Source of the DNA: Variovorax paradoxus EPS | Lineage (GTDB): Bacteria > Pseudomonadota > Gammaproteobacteria > Burkholderiales > Burkholderiaceae_C | Direction: 5' to 3' | Length of the DNA stretch: 64,000 nucleotides | Assembly: GCF_000184745.1 (NCBI RefSeq) | Contig: NC_014931.1 | Coordinates: forward strand, 62,001 to 126,000 | Part shown: positions 24,948 to 32,824 of the stretch, in pieces | Position numbering within the stretch: position 1 is the stretch's first letter | Layout of the letters: every line of letters starts with the position of its first letter | Translations under genes and position numbers: made by a program | Notes under the pieces: generated by a model | What the model was told of the DNA's origin: nothing | The model's input: the letters and a program-made list of their open reading frames with translations, nothing else | The model's database searches: none

Positions 24948-25754
24948 GTGGAAAAAATATGCAATGTTCCGGTCGCCATTCCCAGCGCGCCGGAACTGAT
25001 CCTCGACCTGCTCGTCGCCCACAGCGGCATGCTGAGCGCGCAATCGCTGTGCCGCGCGGGCGCCTTGATGGGCATCGGCGAATCCACGCTGCGCGTGGGC
25101 CTCACGCGGCTCGCGAGCGACGGCAAGATCGAACGCAGTGAGCGCGGCAGCTATGCGCTCAACCGCGCGGGGCCGGCGCTGTCTCGCGCGGTCGATGGCT
25201 GGCGGCAGCGCGGCGCGCAGGCCGTCGCATGGCGCAACGACTGGCTCGCGGTGCACGACGCGGGCGTGCCGCGTTCGGACAAGACGGCCTGGCGCCACCA
25301 TGGGCTGGCGCTGTCGCTGCGCGGCTTTGCGCCGTTGCAGGCCGGCCTGCACATCCGGCCCGACAACCTCCGGGGCGGGCTGGCAGCCGAGCGCGGACAG
25401 CTGCAGGGCCTCGGCCTGTCCTCGAAGGCGCTGGTGTTCCGCCTCGCCGACATGGACGAAGCCACGCAGGCTGCCGCGCGCAAGCTGTGGAACGTGCGAG
25501 CGTTGACGGCCGGCTACCAGCGTCTGCAGACCGGCATCGAGCGCAGCGAGAAGCGGCTGGACAAGCTGTCGCTCGAAGCGGCGGTGCGCGAGTCGCTGCT
25601 GCTCGGGCGCGCTGTCATCGCGCATCTCATCCGCGATCCGCTGCTGCCGGCCGAACTCATGTCGCCGGCGCCGCGCACCGCACTGCAGGCCGTCACGCGC
25701 CGCTACCAGGACAAGGCGCGCAAGCTGTGGCGCGCGTGGTTCGCAGAGGCCTGA
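24948..25754 (+). CDS. PaaX-family transcriptional regulator
   Basis: A 268-residue PaaX-like repressor. The N-terminal winged helix spans about residues 15-75 (LILDLLVAHSGMLSAQSLCRAGALMGIGESTLRVGLTRLASDGKIER), followed by the central PaaX domain (WLAVHDAG...RHHGLALSLRGFAPLQAGLHIRPDNL) and the C-terminal domain ending RRYQDKARKLWRAWF. PaaX in E. coli responds to phenylacetyl-CoA. Here no paa catabolic operon is present; the divergent gene is a lone enoyl-CoA hydratase. The GTG at 24948 has only a weak ribosome binding site, so the true start could be slightly downstream. An acyl-CoA effector is likely but unidentified. Confidence 0.83.
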   Translation: MEKICNVPVAIPSAPELILDLLVAHSGMLSAQSLCRAGALMGIGESTLRVGLTRLASDGKIERSERGSYALNRAGPALSRAVDGWRQRGAQAVAWRNDWLAVHDAGVPRSDKTAWRHHGLALSLRGFAPLQAGLHIRPDNLRGGLAAERGQLQGLGLSSKALVFRLADMDEATQAAARKLWNVRALTAGYQRLQTGIERSEKRLDKLSLEAAVRESLLLGRAVIAHLIRDPLLPAELMSPAPRTALQAVTRRYQDKARKLWRAWFAEA

Positions 25755-25778
25755 CCGCCACGGCCGCGGCCAGGGGCT

Positions 25779-25907
25779 TCAGCCCAGCTCGTCGAACTGG
25801 ACCACGCCTTCCTTCATGACCAGCGGAATGCGCTCGCCCTGTCCCAGCAGGCATTCGACATCGCGCAGCGGATTGCCATCGACCACCTGTTCGAGCAGCC
25901 GTCCTGA
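25779..25907 (-). pseudogene. Remnant of an amidohydrolase-family C-terminus
   Basis: Directly after the TGA of the feruloyl-CoA-synthetase-like gene and in the same frame, 42 codons translate to a sequence containing VVDGNPLRDVECLLGQ and RIPLVMKEGVVQFDEL before a TGA at 25779-25781. The pattern of VVDGNPL, an Asp-Val, then a hydrophobic-VMKxG is the usual C-terminal end of imidazolonepropionase-type amidohydrolases. The other roughly 350-400 residues are absent. It looks like the scar of a deletion that fused the 3' end of an amidohydrolase gene to the end of the ligase gene. No start codon or ribosome binding site is present. Confidence 0.65.
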
Positions 25908-27716
25908 TCAGCCGCGCAGCCGCACCACCTGCGGGTCGGGGTCCGCCGCATGCAGGCGTGCCACGTCTGCCGCACGCCGCGCGAGCACCGCGCGCTGGTT
26001 GATGTAGCCCTTGTCGGTGATCTCGCCCGCGTCCAGGCTCGGCGGCTCGGCGAGCACCAGTGCACAGGCCGGGCATTGCGACGAGCCCGCGCCCTCATCG
26101 CGCAGCGCGCGCAGCACGCCGGCAATGCGCTCGGCCAGCGCTTCGGGCGAGAGCGATGCGGCCTGGGGACTGGCGAACACCAGCATGCCGATCTCGTCGA
26201 GGTCGTGGCCGGTGAGCACCACGTCCTGCACATGCGGCGCGAGCATCGACACCAGCTTCACGCGCAGCGTGCCCACCGACACCCAGGTGCCGGTCGAGAG
26301 CTTGAAGTCCTCGGCCACGCGGCCGTTGAAGATCACGCCGTGCGCGGGCTCCGCGGCGTTCGCGAGAAAGCCGGCGTCGCCGATGCGGTAGTAACCCTCT
26401 TCATCGAACGCTTCCGCCGTTTCACGTGGCGCATCGCGGTAGCCGGGGAACACCGACACGCCCTTGACCCGCATCTCCAGCTTCTGCCCGTTGGGCACGA
26501 ACTTGAGTTCGAGCCCCGGCAGCGGCGCACCGATGCAGCCGGCACCGTCGAGCTTCCAGTGCGCGGAGGTGATGGCGGGCGAGGTTTCGGTCGCGCCCCA
26601 CGAGGTGGTGAGCCACAGCGGCCGCGTGGGCCGCACGCGCTGCGCCACCGCTTCGAGCCGCTGCCATGTCGAGGGCGCGAGCGCGGCCGCCGCATAGAAG
26701 GCGAGCCGCAGCCGCGAGAACACCTCGGTGGCGAGCGCGTCGTCGGCTTCGAGAAAGGGCAGCAGCATGTCGAAGCCGCGCGGCACGTTGAACAGCAGCG
26801 TGGGCTTGACCTCGCGCAGGTTGCGCACCGTCTTCTCGATCAGGCCCGGCGCGGGCCGGCCTTCGTCGATGTAGAGCGCGCCGCCATGGCACAGCACCAT
26901 GTGCAGGTTGTGGTTCGCGCCGAAGGTGTGGCTCCACGGGAGCCAGTCGACCAGCACCGGCTTTTCTTCCACGAGGAAGCGCCAGGTCTGCGCCATCATC
27001 TGCTGGTTGGCGCACAGCATGCGGTGCGTGTTGATCACCACCTTGGGCTTGCCGGTGGAGCCGGAGGTGAGCAGGTATTTGGCGTGGGTGTCGGCAAGGA
27101 TCGCTGCGAAGGCGTCCATCACGGCTGGGGTTTCTTTCGCCGCGAGCAATTGGTCGAAGGACATCGCGCCCGGATGCGTATCGGCATTGCGGCTGAACAC
27201 CGTCACGGCCTCGACACCGCAGCCCGCCAGCGCGCCGCCGTACACCTTGGCGTCCGATGCGTAGATCAGCGAAGGCCCGAGCGCTTTCAGCATGCCGTGG
27301 AGCCGCGACGGATCCTTGGCCATGCGCGAGTACGCGCTCGAGAGCGAGCAGGCAGTGCGGCCGATGTGCATCGTCGCGAGCATCAGCACCGCATGGTCGA
27401 TCGCGTTGTCCGAGAGGATCACGATGGGCTGGCCCGCGGGCAGCTTCAGGTCGAGCAGGCCTTGTGCGACCGAACCGACGGCGTGGCGCAGCGCGCGGTA
27501 GTCGAGCTTGCGCCAGCCTTCGCCGCTCTCGTCGCGCTCCGCGAACGCCAGCGCATCGGGCGTCTCGCGCGCCCAGCGCTCGATCCATTCGCCGATGCAG
27601 CGCGCATAAGGCTTCAGCGTCTGCGGCGAGCGCAGCGCGAAGGAGCCGTCGTCGAAGTCGATGCGCACCGTGCGGGGCGGGGCGATCAGGCTTTCGTCGT
27701 GGAGGAAATCGGTCAT
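25908..27716 (-). CDS. Feruloyl-CoA synthetase-like AMP-dependent acid:CoA ligase
   Basis: A 602-residue member of the ANL superfamily. The AMP-binding P-loop is LLTSGSTGKPKVVINTH near residues 216-232; TTSWGATETSPAITSAHW carries the adenine-binding motif, and the hinge/Asp region is EEGYYRIGDAGF. The overall pattern (for example the N-terminal PRTVRIDFDDGSFALRSPQTL and the extended C-terminus) fits the feruloyl-CoA synthase subgroup that activates hydroxycinnamates or related acids. It is the last gene of an operon with BKACE, a Liv-type binding protein and a hydroxyacyl-CoA dehydrogenase, starting 1 bp after the dehydrogenase stop. No feruloyl-CoA hydratase-lyase/vanillin dehydrogenase pair is nearby, so the true acid substrate is open. 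Confidence 0.84.
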   Translation of the reverse strand: MTDFLHDESLIAPPRTVRIDFDDGSFALRSPQTLKPYARCIGEWIERWARETPDALAFAERDESGEGWRKLDYRALRHAVGSVAQGLLDLKLPAGQPIVILSDNAIDHAVLMLATMHIGRTACSLSSAYSRMAKDPSRLHGMLKALGPSLIYASDAKVYGGALAGCGVEAVTVFSRNADTHPGAMSFDQLLAAKETPAVMDAFAAILADTHAKYLLTSGSTGKPKVVINTHRMLCANQQMMAQTWRFLVEEKPVLVDWLPWSHTFGANHNLHMVLCHGGALYIDEGRPAPGLIEKTVRNLREVKPTLLFNVPRGFDMLLPFLEADDALATEVFSRLRLAFYAAAALAPSTWQRLEAVAQRVRPTRPLWLTTSWGATETSPAITSAHWKLDGAGCIGAPLPGLELKFVPNGQKLEMRVKGVSVFPGYRDAPRETAEAFDEEGYYRIGDAGFLANAAEPAHGVIFNGRVAEDFKLSTGTWVSVGTLRVKLVSMLAPHVQDVVLTGHDLDEIGMLVFASPQAASLSPEALAERIAGVLRALRDEGAGSSQCPACALVLAEPPSLDAGEITDKGYINQRAVLARRAADVARLHAADPDPQVVRLRG

Positions 27717-27717
27717 G

Positions 27718-28662
27718 TCAGTCGAGTTTGCCGGTGTCGGCTTTCGCGCGAATCAGGTTCAACAGCAGGGTGTCGCGTGCGGCTTCGAGGTCGCTGGTGC
27801 GGCGCGCACCCAGTTCCTCTGCGACGCCCGCGGCTACCTTCTGCTTGAGTTCGGCTGTCATCGACGGCGCGCCCAGGTCCTTCCACCAGTCCTCAATAGG
27901 CCCGCCCAGGTGCGCGAGCACATGTTCGATGCCACCCGCGCCGCCCGAGAGATGCAGGTTCATGAACGGCCCCATCACCGCCCAGCGGAGGCCCGGGCCG
28001 TGCGCAATCGCCGTGTCGATGTCCGCCACGCTCGCCACGCCCTCATTGACGAGGTGAAAGGCCTCGCGCCACAGCGCAGCTTGCAGCCGGTTCGCGATGT
28101 GGCCCTTGACCTCGCGCTTCACATGGATCGGCCGCTTGCCGATGGCCGCATAGAACGCCATCGTGCGTTCGATGGTGTCGGCCGAGGTCTTCTCGCCACC
28201 GATCACCTCCACCAGTGGAATCAGGTGCGGCGGATTGAACGGATGCCCGAGCACCACGCGTTGCGGATGCGCGCAGCCCGATTGCACGCCACTGATCGCG
28301 AGGCCCGACGAACTCGACGCGAGGATGGTTTCCGGCGGCGCTGCCGCGTCCATGCGGCGGAACAGGTCGATCTTGAAGTCCATGCGCTCGGGGCCGTTCT
28401 CCTGCACGAAGTCGGCCACCGACACTGCGTCTTCCAGGCTGTCGTGAAAGCGCAAGCGATCCACCGATGCGCCCTCGGCAAGCCCAAAGCGCTCCAGCGT
28501 CGGCCAGTGCTGCGCGACGGCGGCGCGCAACCTGTCTTCGGCGCCGGGCGATGGATCGGTCGCGTTCACGTCGAGCCCTTGCGCAAGGAAATACGCGGTC
28601 CAGCTCGCACCGATCACGCCGGTGCCGACAACCGCGACACGTTGCACATTCAAGTGGGTCAT
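27718..28662 (-). CDS. 3-hydroxyacyl-CoA/L-carnitine dehydrogenase-type oxidoreductase
   Basis: A 314-residue NAD-dependent dehydrogenase of the 3HCDH family. It has the Rossmann motif VAVVGTGVIGASWTAYFLAQG at residues 8-28, catalytic-region LGHPFNPPHLIPLVEVIGG and the helical C-terminal domain (GHIANRLQAALWREAFHLVNEG). Length and the NPPHLIPLVE motif resemble carnitine 3-dehydrogenases and crystallin-like hydroxyacid dehydrogenases, as well as 3-hydroxybutyryl-CoA dehydrogenase. The start at 28662 overlaps the binding-protein stop by 4 bp. Beside a BKACE gene, oxidation of a 3-hydroxy acid to a 3-keto acid is the obvious role; the actual substrate is inferred only. Confidence 0.83.
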   Translation of the reverse strand: MTHLNVQRVAVVGTGVIGASWTAYFLAQGLDVNATDPSPGAEDRLRAAVAQHWPTLERFGLAEGASVDRLRFHDSLEDAVSVADFVQENGPERMDFKIDLFRRMDAAAPPETILASSSSGLAISGVQSGCAHPQRVVLGHPFNPPHLIPLVEVIGGEKTSADTIERTMAFYAAIGKRPIHVKREVKGHIANRLQAALWREAFHLVNEGVASVADIDTAIAHGPGLRWAVMGPFMNLHLSGGAGGIEHVLAHLGGPIEDWWKDLGAPSMTAELKQKVAAGVAEELGARRTSDLEAARDTLLLNLIRAKADTGKLD

Positions 28663-29873
28663 GATTTCCACCGCGCGCAGCGGCTCTCTGCCTTCGTCGT
28701 CCATGCGGCCTCGCCGCGGATCGGCTCGACCACCTTGTAGTAGTCCCACGGCTCTTTCGATTCGTCGGGGGTCTTCACCTGCATCAACTGCATGTCGTGC
28801 ACCATGAGGCCGTCGTCGCGCAGCCACCCGCCCTTGACGAACATGTCATTGAACTTCGTCTTGCGCAGTTGCGCCATCACCTTGTCGGCATCGTCGCTGC
28901 CGGCCGCCTTCACCGCCTGCAGATATTGAAGCGCGGCCGAGTAGTCGCCGGCATGGAAGGAGGAGGGCATGCGCTTGTGCTTGTCGAAGAAGCGCCGCGC
29001 CCAGGTGCGCGCCTCGGGGCTCTGGTTCCAGTACCAGCTGTCGGTGAGGTACATGCCCTGCGAGGTCTTCAGGCCCAGCGCGTGCACATCGTTGATGGTG
29101 ATGATCATGCCGGCCAGCTTCATGTTCTTGCTGATGCCGAATTCCGCCGCCGACTTGATTGCGTTCACCGTGTCGCCGCCCGCATTGGCGAGCGCCAGCA
29201 CCTGCGCCTTCGAGCCCTGCGCCTGCAGCATGAACGACGAGAAATCGCTCGCGCCCAGCGGGTGCTTCACCGAGCCCGCGACCGTGCCGCCGCTGGCGTT
29301 GATGATCTTGGCCGCGTCGGTCTGCAGCGCGGCGCCGAAGGCGTAGTCGGCGGTGACGAAGTACCAGCTTTTGCCGCCCGCCTTGACCACCGCGGTCGCG
29401 GTGCCGCGCGCCATCGCCACCGTGTCGTAGGCGTAGTGCACTGTGTAGGGCGAGCAGTATTCGTTGGTGAGGCTCGATGCGCCCGAGCCGACCACGAAGT
29501 ACGGCTTCTTCTTGTCGGCCGCCACGCCCGCCATGGCAATCGCCGCGCCCGAGTTGACGCCCGCGATCAGCATGTCGACCTTCTGCACGTCGAACCACTC
29601 GCGTGCCTTGGCGGCTGCGATGTCGGGCTTGTTCTGATGGTCGGCCGTGACCAGCTCGATCTTCCTGCCGTCGATGGCGCCGCCCATGTCGGCAATGGCC
29701 ATGCGGATGGCCTCCGCGCCGGCCGGGCCGTCGTAGTCGCGGTAGATGCCCGACATGTCGCTGATGAAGCCGATGCGGATGGTGTCGTCCGACACCTGCG
29801 CCGAGGCGCCGGTGGTGGTGAAGGCCGCGCCGAGTGCGACAGCGAGCGCAGTGCGCGAGAGGGTGATGTTCAT
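28659..29873 (-). CDS. Periplasmic binding protein, branched-chain amino acid/aromatic acid type
   Basis: A 404-residue LivJ/LivK-type solute-binding protein with a signal peptide cleaved near ASA-QVSDD (residue 26). It shows the usual opening IRIGFISDMSGIYRDYDGPAGAEAIRMA and two alpha/beta lobes (SWYFVTADYAFG; AQVLALANAGGD). Proteins like this feed Liv-type permeases and often bind aromatic or acidic catabolic substrates rather than amino acids. No permease or ATPase genes are in this operon, so it must use an unlinked transporter such as the LivHMGF at 34-37 kb. It lies between BKACE and the dehydrogenase. Confidence 0.88.
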   Translation of the reverse strand: MNITLSRTALAVALGAAFTTTGASAQVSDDTIRIGFISDMSGIYRDYDGPAGAEAIRMAIADMGGAIDGRKIELVTADHQNKPDIAAAKAREWFDVQKVDMLIAGVNSGAAIAMAGVAADKKKPYFVVGSGASSLTNEYCSPYTVHYAYDTVAMARGTATAVVKAGGKSWYFVTADYAFGAALQTDAAKIINASGGTVAGSVKHPLGASDFSSFMLQAQGSKAQVLALANAGGDTVNAIKSAAEFGISKNMKLAGMIITINDVHALGLKTSQGMYLTDSWYWNQSPEARTWARRFFDKHKRMPSSFHAGDYSAALQYLQAVKAAGSDDADKVMAQLRKTKFNDMFVKGGWLRDDGLMVHDMQLMQVKTPDESKEPWDYYKVVEPIRGEAAWTTKAESRCARWKS

Positions 29874-29927
29874 GGTCTTGTCTCCGGTCGTTGTATTTGT
29901 TCGTTGGTTCGTTCGTTCGCTCTTCGA

Positions 29928-30851
29928 TCAGCCCATCGCGAATTCGGGCCGCGGTGTGCCGGTGCGCGGCAGGCCCATCATCTGCCGCGCCTCGGCCGGC
30001 GTGGCCACTTCCATGTCGAGCTCGCGGATCACCCGCACGATGCGCTCGGTGAGCTGCACGTTGGTGGCCAGCTCGCCCTGGCGGAAGTAGAGGTTGTCTT
30101 CAAGCCCGACGCGCGCATGCCCGCCCAGCAGCAGCGCCGCCACGTTGGCTTCGAGCTGCGAGGGCCCGATGCCGCTCACGCAGAAGATGCTGCCCTTGGG
30201 CAGCGTGTCGACCATCATCTGCAGGAAGCGCGGCGAATACGGCATCGCGTTCTGGAAGTTGCGGTGCACGTTCATCACGAGATTGATGAAGTAGGGCTCC
30301 CCGTCGTGGCCCTCGCCGATCAGCGTGGTCGTGTCCTGCAGGATGTGCGTGGGGCTGAACACCTCCCACTCGGGCTTGATGCCGCGCGCCTTCATGCCGG
30401 CGGCCAGTTCGCGGCCCTTGGTGATGGGCGTGTCCATCAGGATCTGCTTGCCCTCGAAGCTCAGGTTCAGCGTGGTCGCGTCCAGCGTGCACATCTCGGC
30501 GCCGGCGTCCATGCCCTTGATGCGCTCTTCCCACGCGATCTCCCAGCGGTCGCCCGCGAGCGGCTTGACCATGTCGCCATGCACGCCGCCGCCGGTCGAG
30601 TTGTTGATGACGATGTCGCAGCCGCCCGCGCGGATGCGGCTGTTGATGTCGCGGTACACCTCGGCGTTGCAGGTGGCACCGTCGTCGGGCCGCCGCGCAT
30701 GGATCGCCACCACGCTCGCGCCGGCGTTCCAGCAGCGCAGCACGTCGGCGGCGATCTCGGCGGGTTGCGTAGGCAGGTGCGGGTTCTGCGACTTGTGCGC
30801 CATGCCGCCGGTGGGGGCGATGGTCACGATCACTTTGCGCTTGGACGACAT
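29928..30851 (-). CDS. BKACE-family beta-keto acid cleavage enzyme (DUF849)
   Basis: A 307-residue TIM-barrel enzyme of the BKACE family, which condenses a beta-keto acid with acetyl-CoA and cleaves it to acetoacetate and a new acyl-CoA. It shows [10 protein letters not shown] at residues 7-16, [17 protein letters not shown], the metal-site Glu in VGLEDN, and a C-terminal lid. The first metal ligand position of the usual H-x-H is Ala here (AIHARRP, Ala49 and His51), a pattern of one BKACE subgroup. It is the first gene of the operon with the binding protein, dehydrogenase and ligase, and diverges from a Crp/Fnr regulator. Which keto acid it takes is unknown. Confidence 0.85.
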   Translation of the reverse strand: MSSKRKVIVTIAPTGGMAHKSQNPHLPTQPAEIAADVLRCWNAGASVVAIHARRPDDGATCNAEVYRDINSRIRAGGCDIVINNSTGGGVHGDMVKPLAGDRWEIAWEERIKGMDAGAEMCTLDATTLNLSFEGKQILMDTPITKGRELAAGMKARGIKPEWEVFSPTHILQDTTTLIGEGHDGEPYFINLVMNVHRNFQNAMPYSPRFLQMMVDTLPKGSIFCVSGIGPSQLEANVAALLLGGHARVGLEDNLYFRQGELATNVQLTERIVRVIRELDMEVATPAEARQMMGLPRTGTPRPEFAMG

Positions 30852-30975
30852 GGCGTTTTCCTGGTGTCTTGCATGAGGGGCGCGCTATTATTTTTGGGAG
30901 CGCAGGCACACTCAGTCATCGCGACGACATTTGGGCTCAGGGTTTACGCACCCGCGCCTCCAGGAGCTTCATTCC

Positions 30976-31689
30976 ATGGCCACGAAGAAGGCGGAGCCGC
31001 CCATCACGGCGGCATCGCTGACCATTCCGCAACTGCTGCAAGGCTCGGCCTGGTTTCCGCTGCTCGATGCGACCGCGCGCGACCGCGTGCTCGACGAGAT
31101 GCGCGAGGTCGAGGTGGCCGCCGGCGCCGCGCTGTGCCGGCGCGGCGACACGCCGCTGCACTGGTACGGCACGCTCGAAGGGCTGCTCAAGTGGTCGATC
31201 ACCTCCAGCGACGGTCGCTCGGTGACCTTCGGCGGCCTGTCGGTCGGCAGCTGGTTCGGCGAGGGCACGCTGCTGCGCGCGGTGCCGCGCTCGGCCGACA
31301 TCATTGCGCTGCGCCCGAGCCGCGTGGCCCAGCTGCCGCTGGAGACCTTCGAATGGCTGCACCGCACGCAGCGCGGCTTCGATCATTTCTTGTTGCAGCA
31401 GATCAACGAGCGTCTGCACTGGTTCATGGGCAACTATGCGGCGCACAGGTTGCTCGATGCGGACAGCCAGGTGGCGCGCGCGCTCGCCGGACTGTTCCAC
31501 CCATGGCTGCATCCGGGGAGCGAGCCGTATCTGCAGACTTCGCAGGAGGAGATCGCGAATCTTTCGGGCGTGTCGCGGCAGCGGTGCAATGCGGCGTTGA
31601 ACCGGTTGAAGGAGGCGGGCTTCTTGCGGATCGAGTACGGGGGAATCACCGTGATCGATCTGGACGGGCTGCGGCGGTTCATCGAGTAG
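30976..31689 (+). CDS. Crp/Fnr-family transcriptional regulator
   Basis: A 237-residue regulator. A cyclic-nucleotide-binding-like beta-roll occupies about residues 25-140 (EVAAGAALCRRGDTPLHWYGTLEG; SVGSWFGEGTLLR). The C-terminal winged HTH is near 190-225 (TSQEEIANLSGVSRQRCNAALNRLKEAGFL). The cAMP-contact residues of true Crp are not conserved and no four-Cys Fe-S motif of Fnr is present, so the effector is open. It diverges from the BKACE operon (124 bp between starts), which is its likely target. The ATG at 30976 follows AGGAG at 30962-30966. Confidence 0.86.
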   Translation: MATKKAEPPITAASLTIPQLLQGSAWFPLLDATARDRVLDEMREVEVAAGAALCRRGDTPLHWYGTLEGLLKWSITSSDGRSVTFGGLSVGSWFGEGTLLRAVPRSADIIALRPSRVAQLPLETFEWLHRTQRGFDHFLLQQINERLHWFMGNYAAHRLLDADSQVARALAGLFHPWLHPGSEPYLQTSQEEIANLSGVSRQRCNAALNRLKEAGFLRIEYGGITVIDLDGLRRFIE

Positions 31690-31710
31690 GCCGTCCGCGC
31701 CGGTCCGCCT

Positions 31711-31935
31711 TCATTGCGCTTTCTTGGCGGCCTCCGCCAGCCGCTTGCGGTACTCGGTTGTCGTCACGCCCCCGAACCCCCAGTCATCGGTATCGATTTC
31801 CTCGATCACGATGTGCGTCCACTCCGGCGGTTTCTTCAGCACGCGTTCGAGGACTTCGGTGAACTCGGCGATGACCTGGGTCTTCTGCTCGCGCGTGACG
31901 CCGTCGCGGGTGATCTTCAGATTGACGAAAGGCAT
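31711..31935 (-). CDS. 4-oxalocrotonate tautomerase-family protein
   Basis: A 74-residue tautomerase superfamily member. The catalytic proline follows the initiator Met (MPFVNLKITRDG), and the body has REQKTQVIAEFTEVLERVLKKPPEWTHIVIEEIDTDDWGFGG, the typical 4-OT pattern with a slightly longer C-terminus. It would act as a hexamer on an enol/keto tautomer in aromatic or hydroxyacid breakdown. It is 38 bp downstream of the SDR gene on the same strand and probably cotranscribed with it. Confidence 0.9.
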   Translation of the reverse strand: MPFVNLKITRDGVTREQKTQVIAEFTEVLERVLKKPPEWTHIVIEEIDTDDWGFGGVTTTEYRKRLAEAAKKAQ

Positions 31936-31973
31936 GGTGGTGCTCCTTGGATGTGTGCGTGTGTGAACGGGGA

Positions 31974-32717
31974 TTACCAGGTGCCGGCGCTCGCGCCGCC
32001 GTCCACCGCCAGCACCACGCCCGACGTGAAGCCGGCGCCGGTGAGGTACAGCACCGCATCGGCGATCTCGCGCACGGTCGCGATGCGGCCCGCGGGCGCC
32101 AGGCCGCTCAAGAAGCCGTGGTTCTCGGCGGGATGCATCGGCGTGTCGACGATGCCGGGCGCCACCGCATTCACCTGGATGTTGTGCGGCGAGAGCTCGA
32201 GCGCGAGGGCGCGCGTCGCCGCATTGATGCCGCCCTTGACCAGCACCGGCACCAGGGCCGGCACCTTCAGGTTCGGCTGCAGCGCGATGCCCGCGGTGAT
32301 GTTCACGATGTGACCCTTGCGGCGCGGAATCATGTGCTTCGCGGCGGCCTGCGAGGCGTAGACGAAACCCTTGAGGTTGGTGGCGACCAGCTGGTCGAGC
32401 TCTTCCTCGGTGTAGTCGACGAAGGGCTTGGCGTTGAAGATGCCGGCGTTGTTGATGAGCACGTCGACGTGGCCGAAGCGCGCCACGGCACGGTCGATGA
32501 GCTGCTCGGCCGTTGCACGCAGGGCGATGTCGCCCGCGACGCCGAGAAAGCGGTCCGGGTTGCCCAGCTGCTTTGCGGCGGCCGCGAGCCGCTCGTCGGT
32601 GCGGGCGTTGGCGACCACGTTGAAGCCGCGCTCGAGATACGCCGCCGCGAGGCCCAGCCCGATGCCGCTCGAGGCGCCGGTGATGACGACGGTGGAAGGT
32701 GAAGTGCTGTCTTGCAT
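31974..32717 (-). CDS. SDR-fold protein lacking the catalytic tyrosine
   Basis: A 247-residue short-chain dehydrogenase/reductase fold. The cofactor motifs are intact: TGASSGIG at 13-20, a basic residue Arg39 suggesting NADP, NNAG at 89-92, and Asn114. The active site is not: the YxxxK tyrosine position is Pro157 (ahead of Lys161 in VLVKGG) and the catalytic Ser position is Thr141/Ala142. A small SDR subgroup with this change exists; such proteins may be non-catalytic or use different chemistry. It is cotranscribed with a tautomerase and diverges from a LysR regulator with 107 bp between starts. Confidence 0.85.
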   Translation of the reverse strand: MQDSTSPSTVVITGASSGIGLGLAAAYLERGFNVVANARTDERLAAAAKQLGNPDRFLGVAGDIALRATAEQLIDRAVARFGHVDVLINNAGIFNAKPFVDYTEEELDQLVATNLKGFVYASQAAAKHMIPRRKGHIVNITAGIALQPNLKVPALVPVLVKGGINAATRALALELSPHNIQVNAVAPGIVDTPMHPAENHGFLSGLAPAGRIATVREIADAVLYLTGAGFTSGVVLAVDGGASAGTW

Positions 32718-32824
32718 GTCGGTTCTCCAGAAGAGTTGATGAGGTGAGGAGAACTGTATTGATGACGCAGCCATAGATAAATCACTAGACTCGCACTTCA
32801 CTTGATACGTGGAGTAATCAATCC

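Noticed and set aside
29902..29921. GTTC-type simple repeat before the BKACE operon binding-protein gene
   Set aside because: About five imperfect 4-bp units only; too short to call a microsatellite or a phase-variable tract.
28797..31862. Long plus-strand open frame opposite the BKACE operon
   Set aside because: Antisense to three clear genes, spans the divergent promoter region, no recognisable domain.
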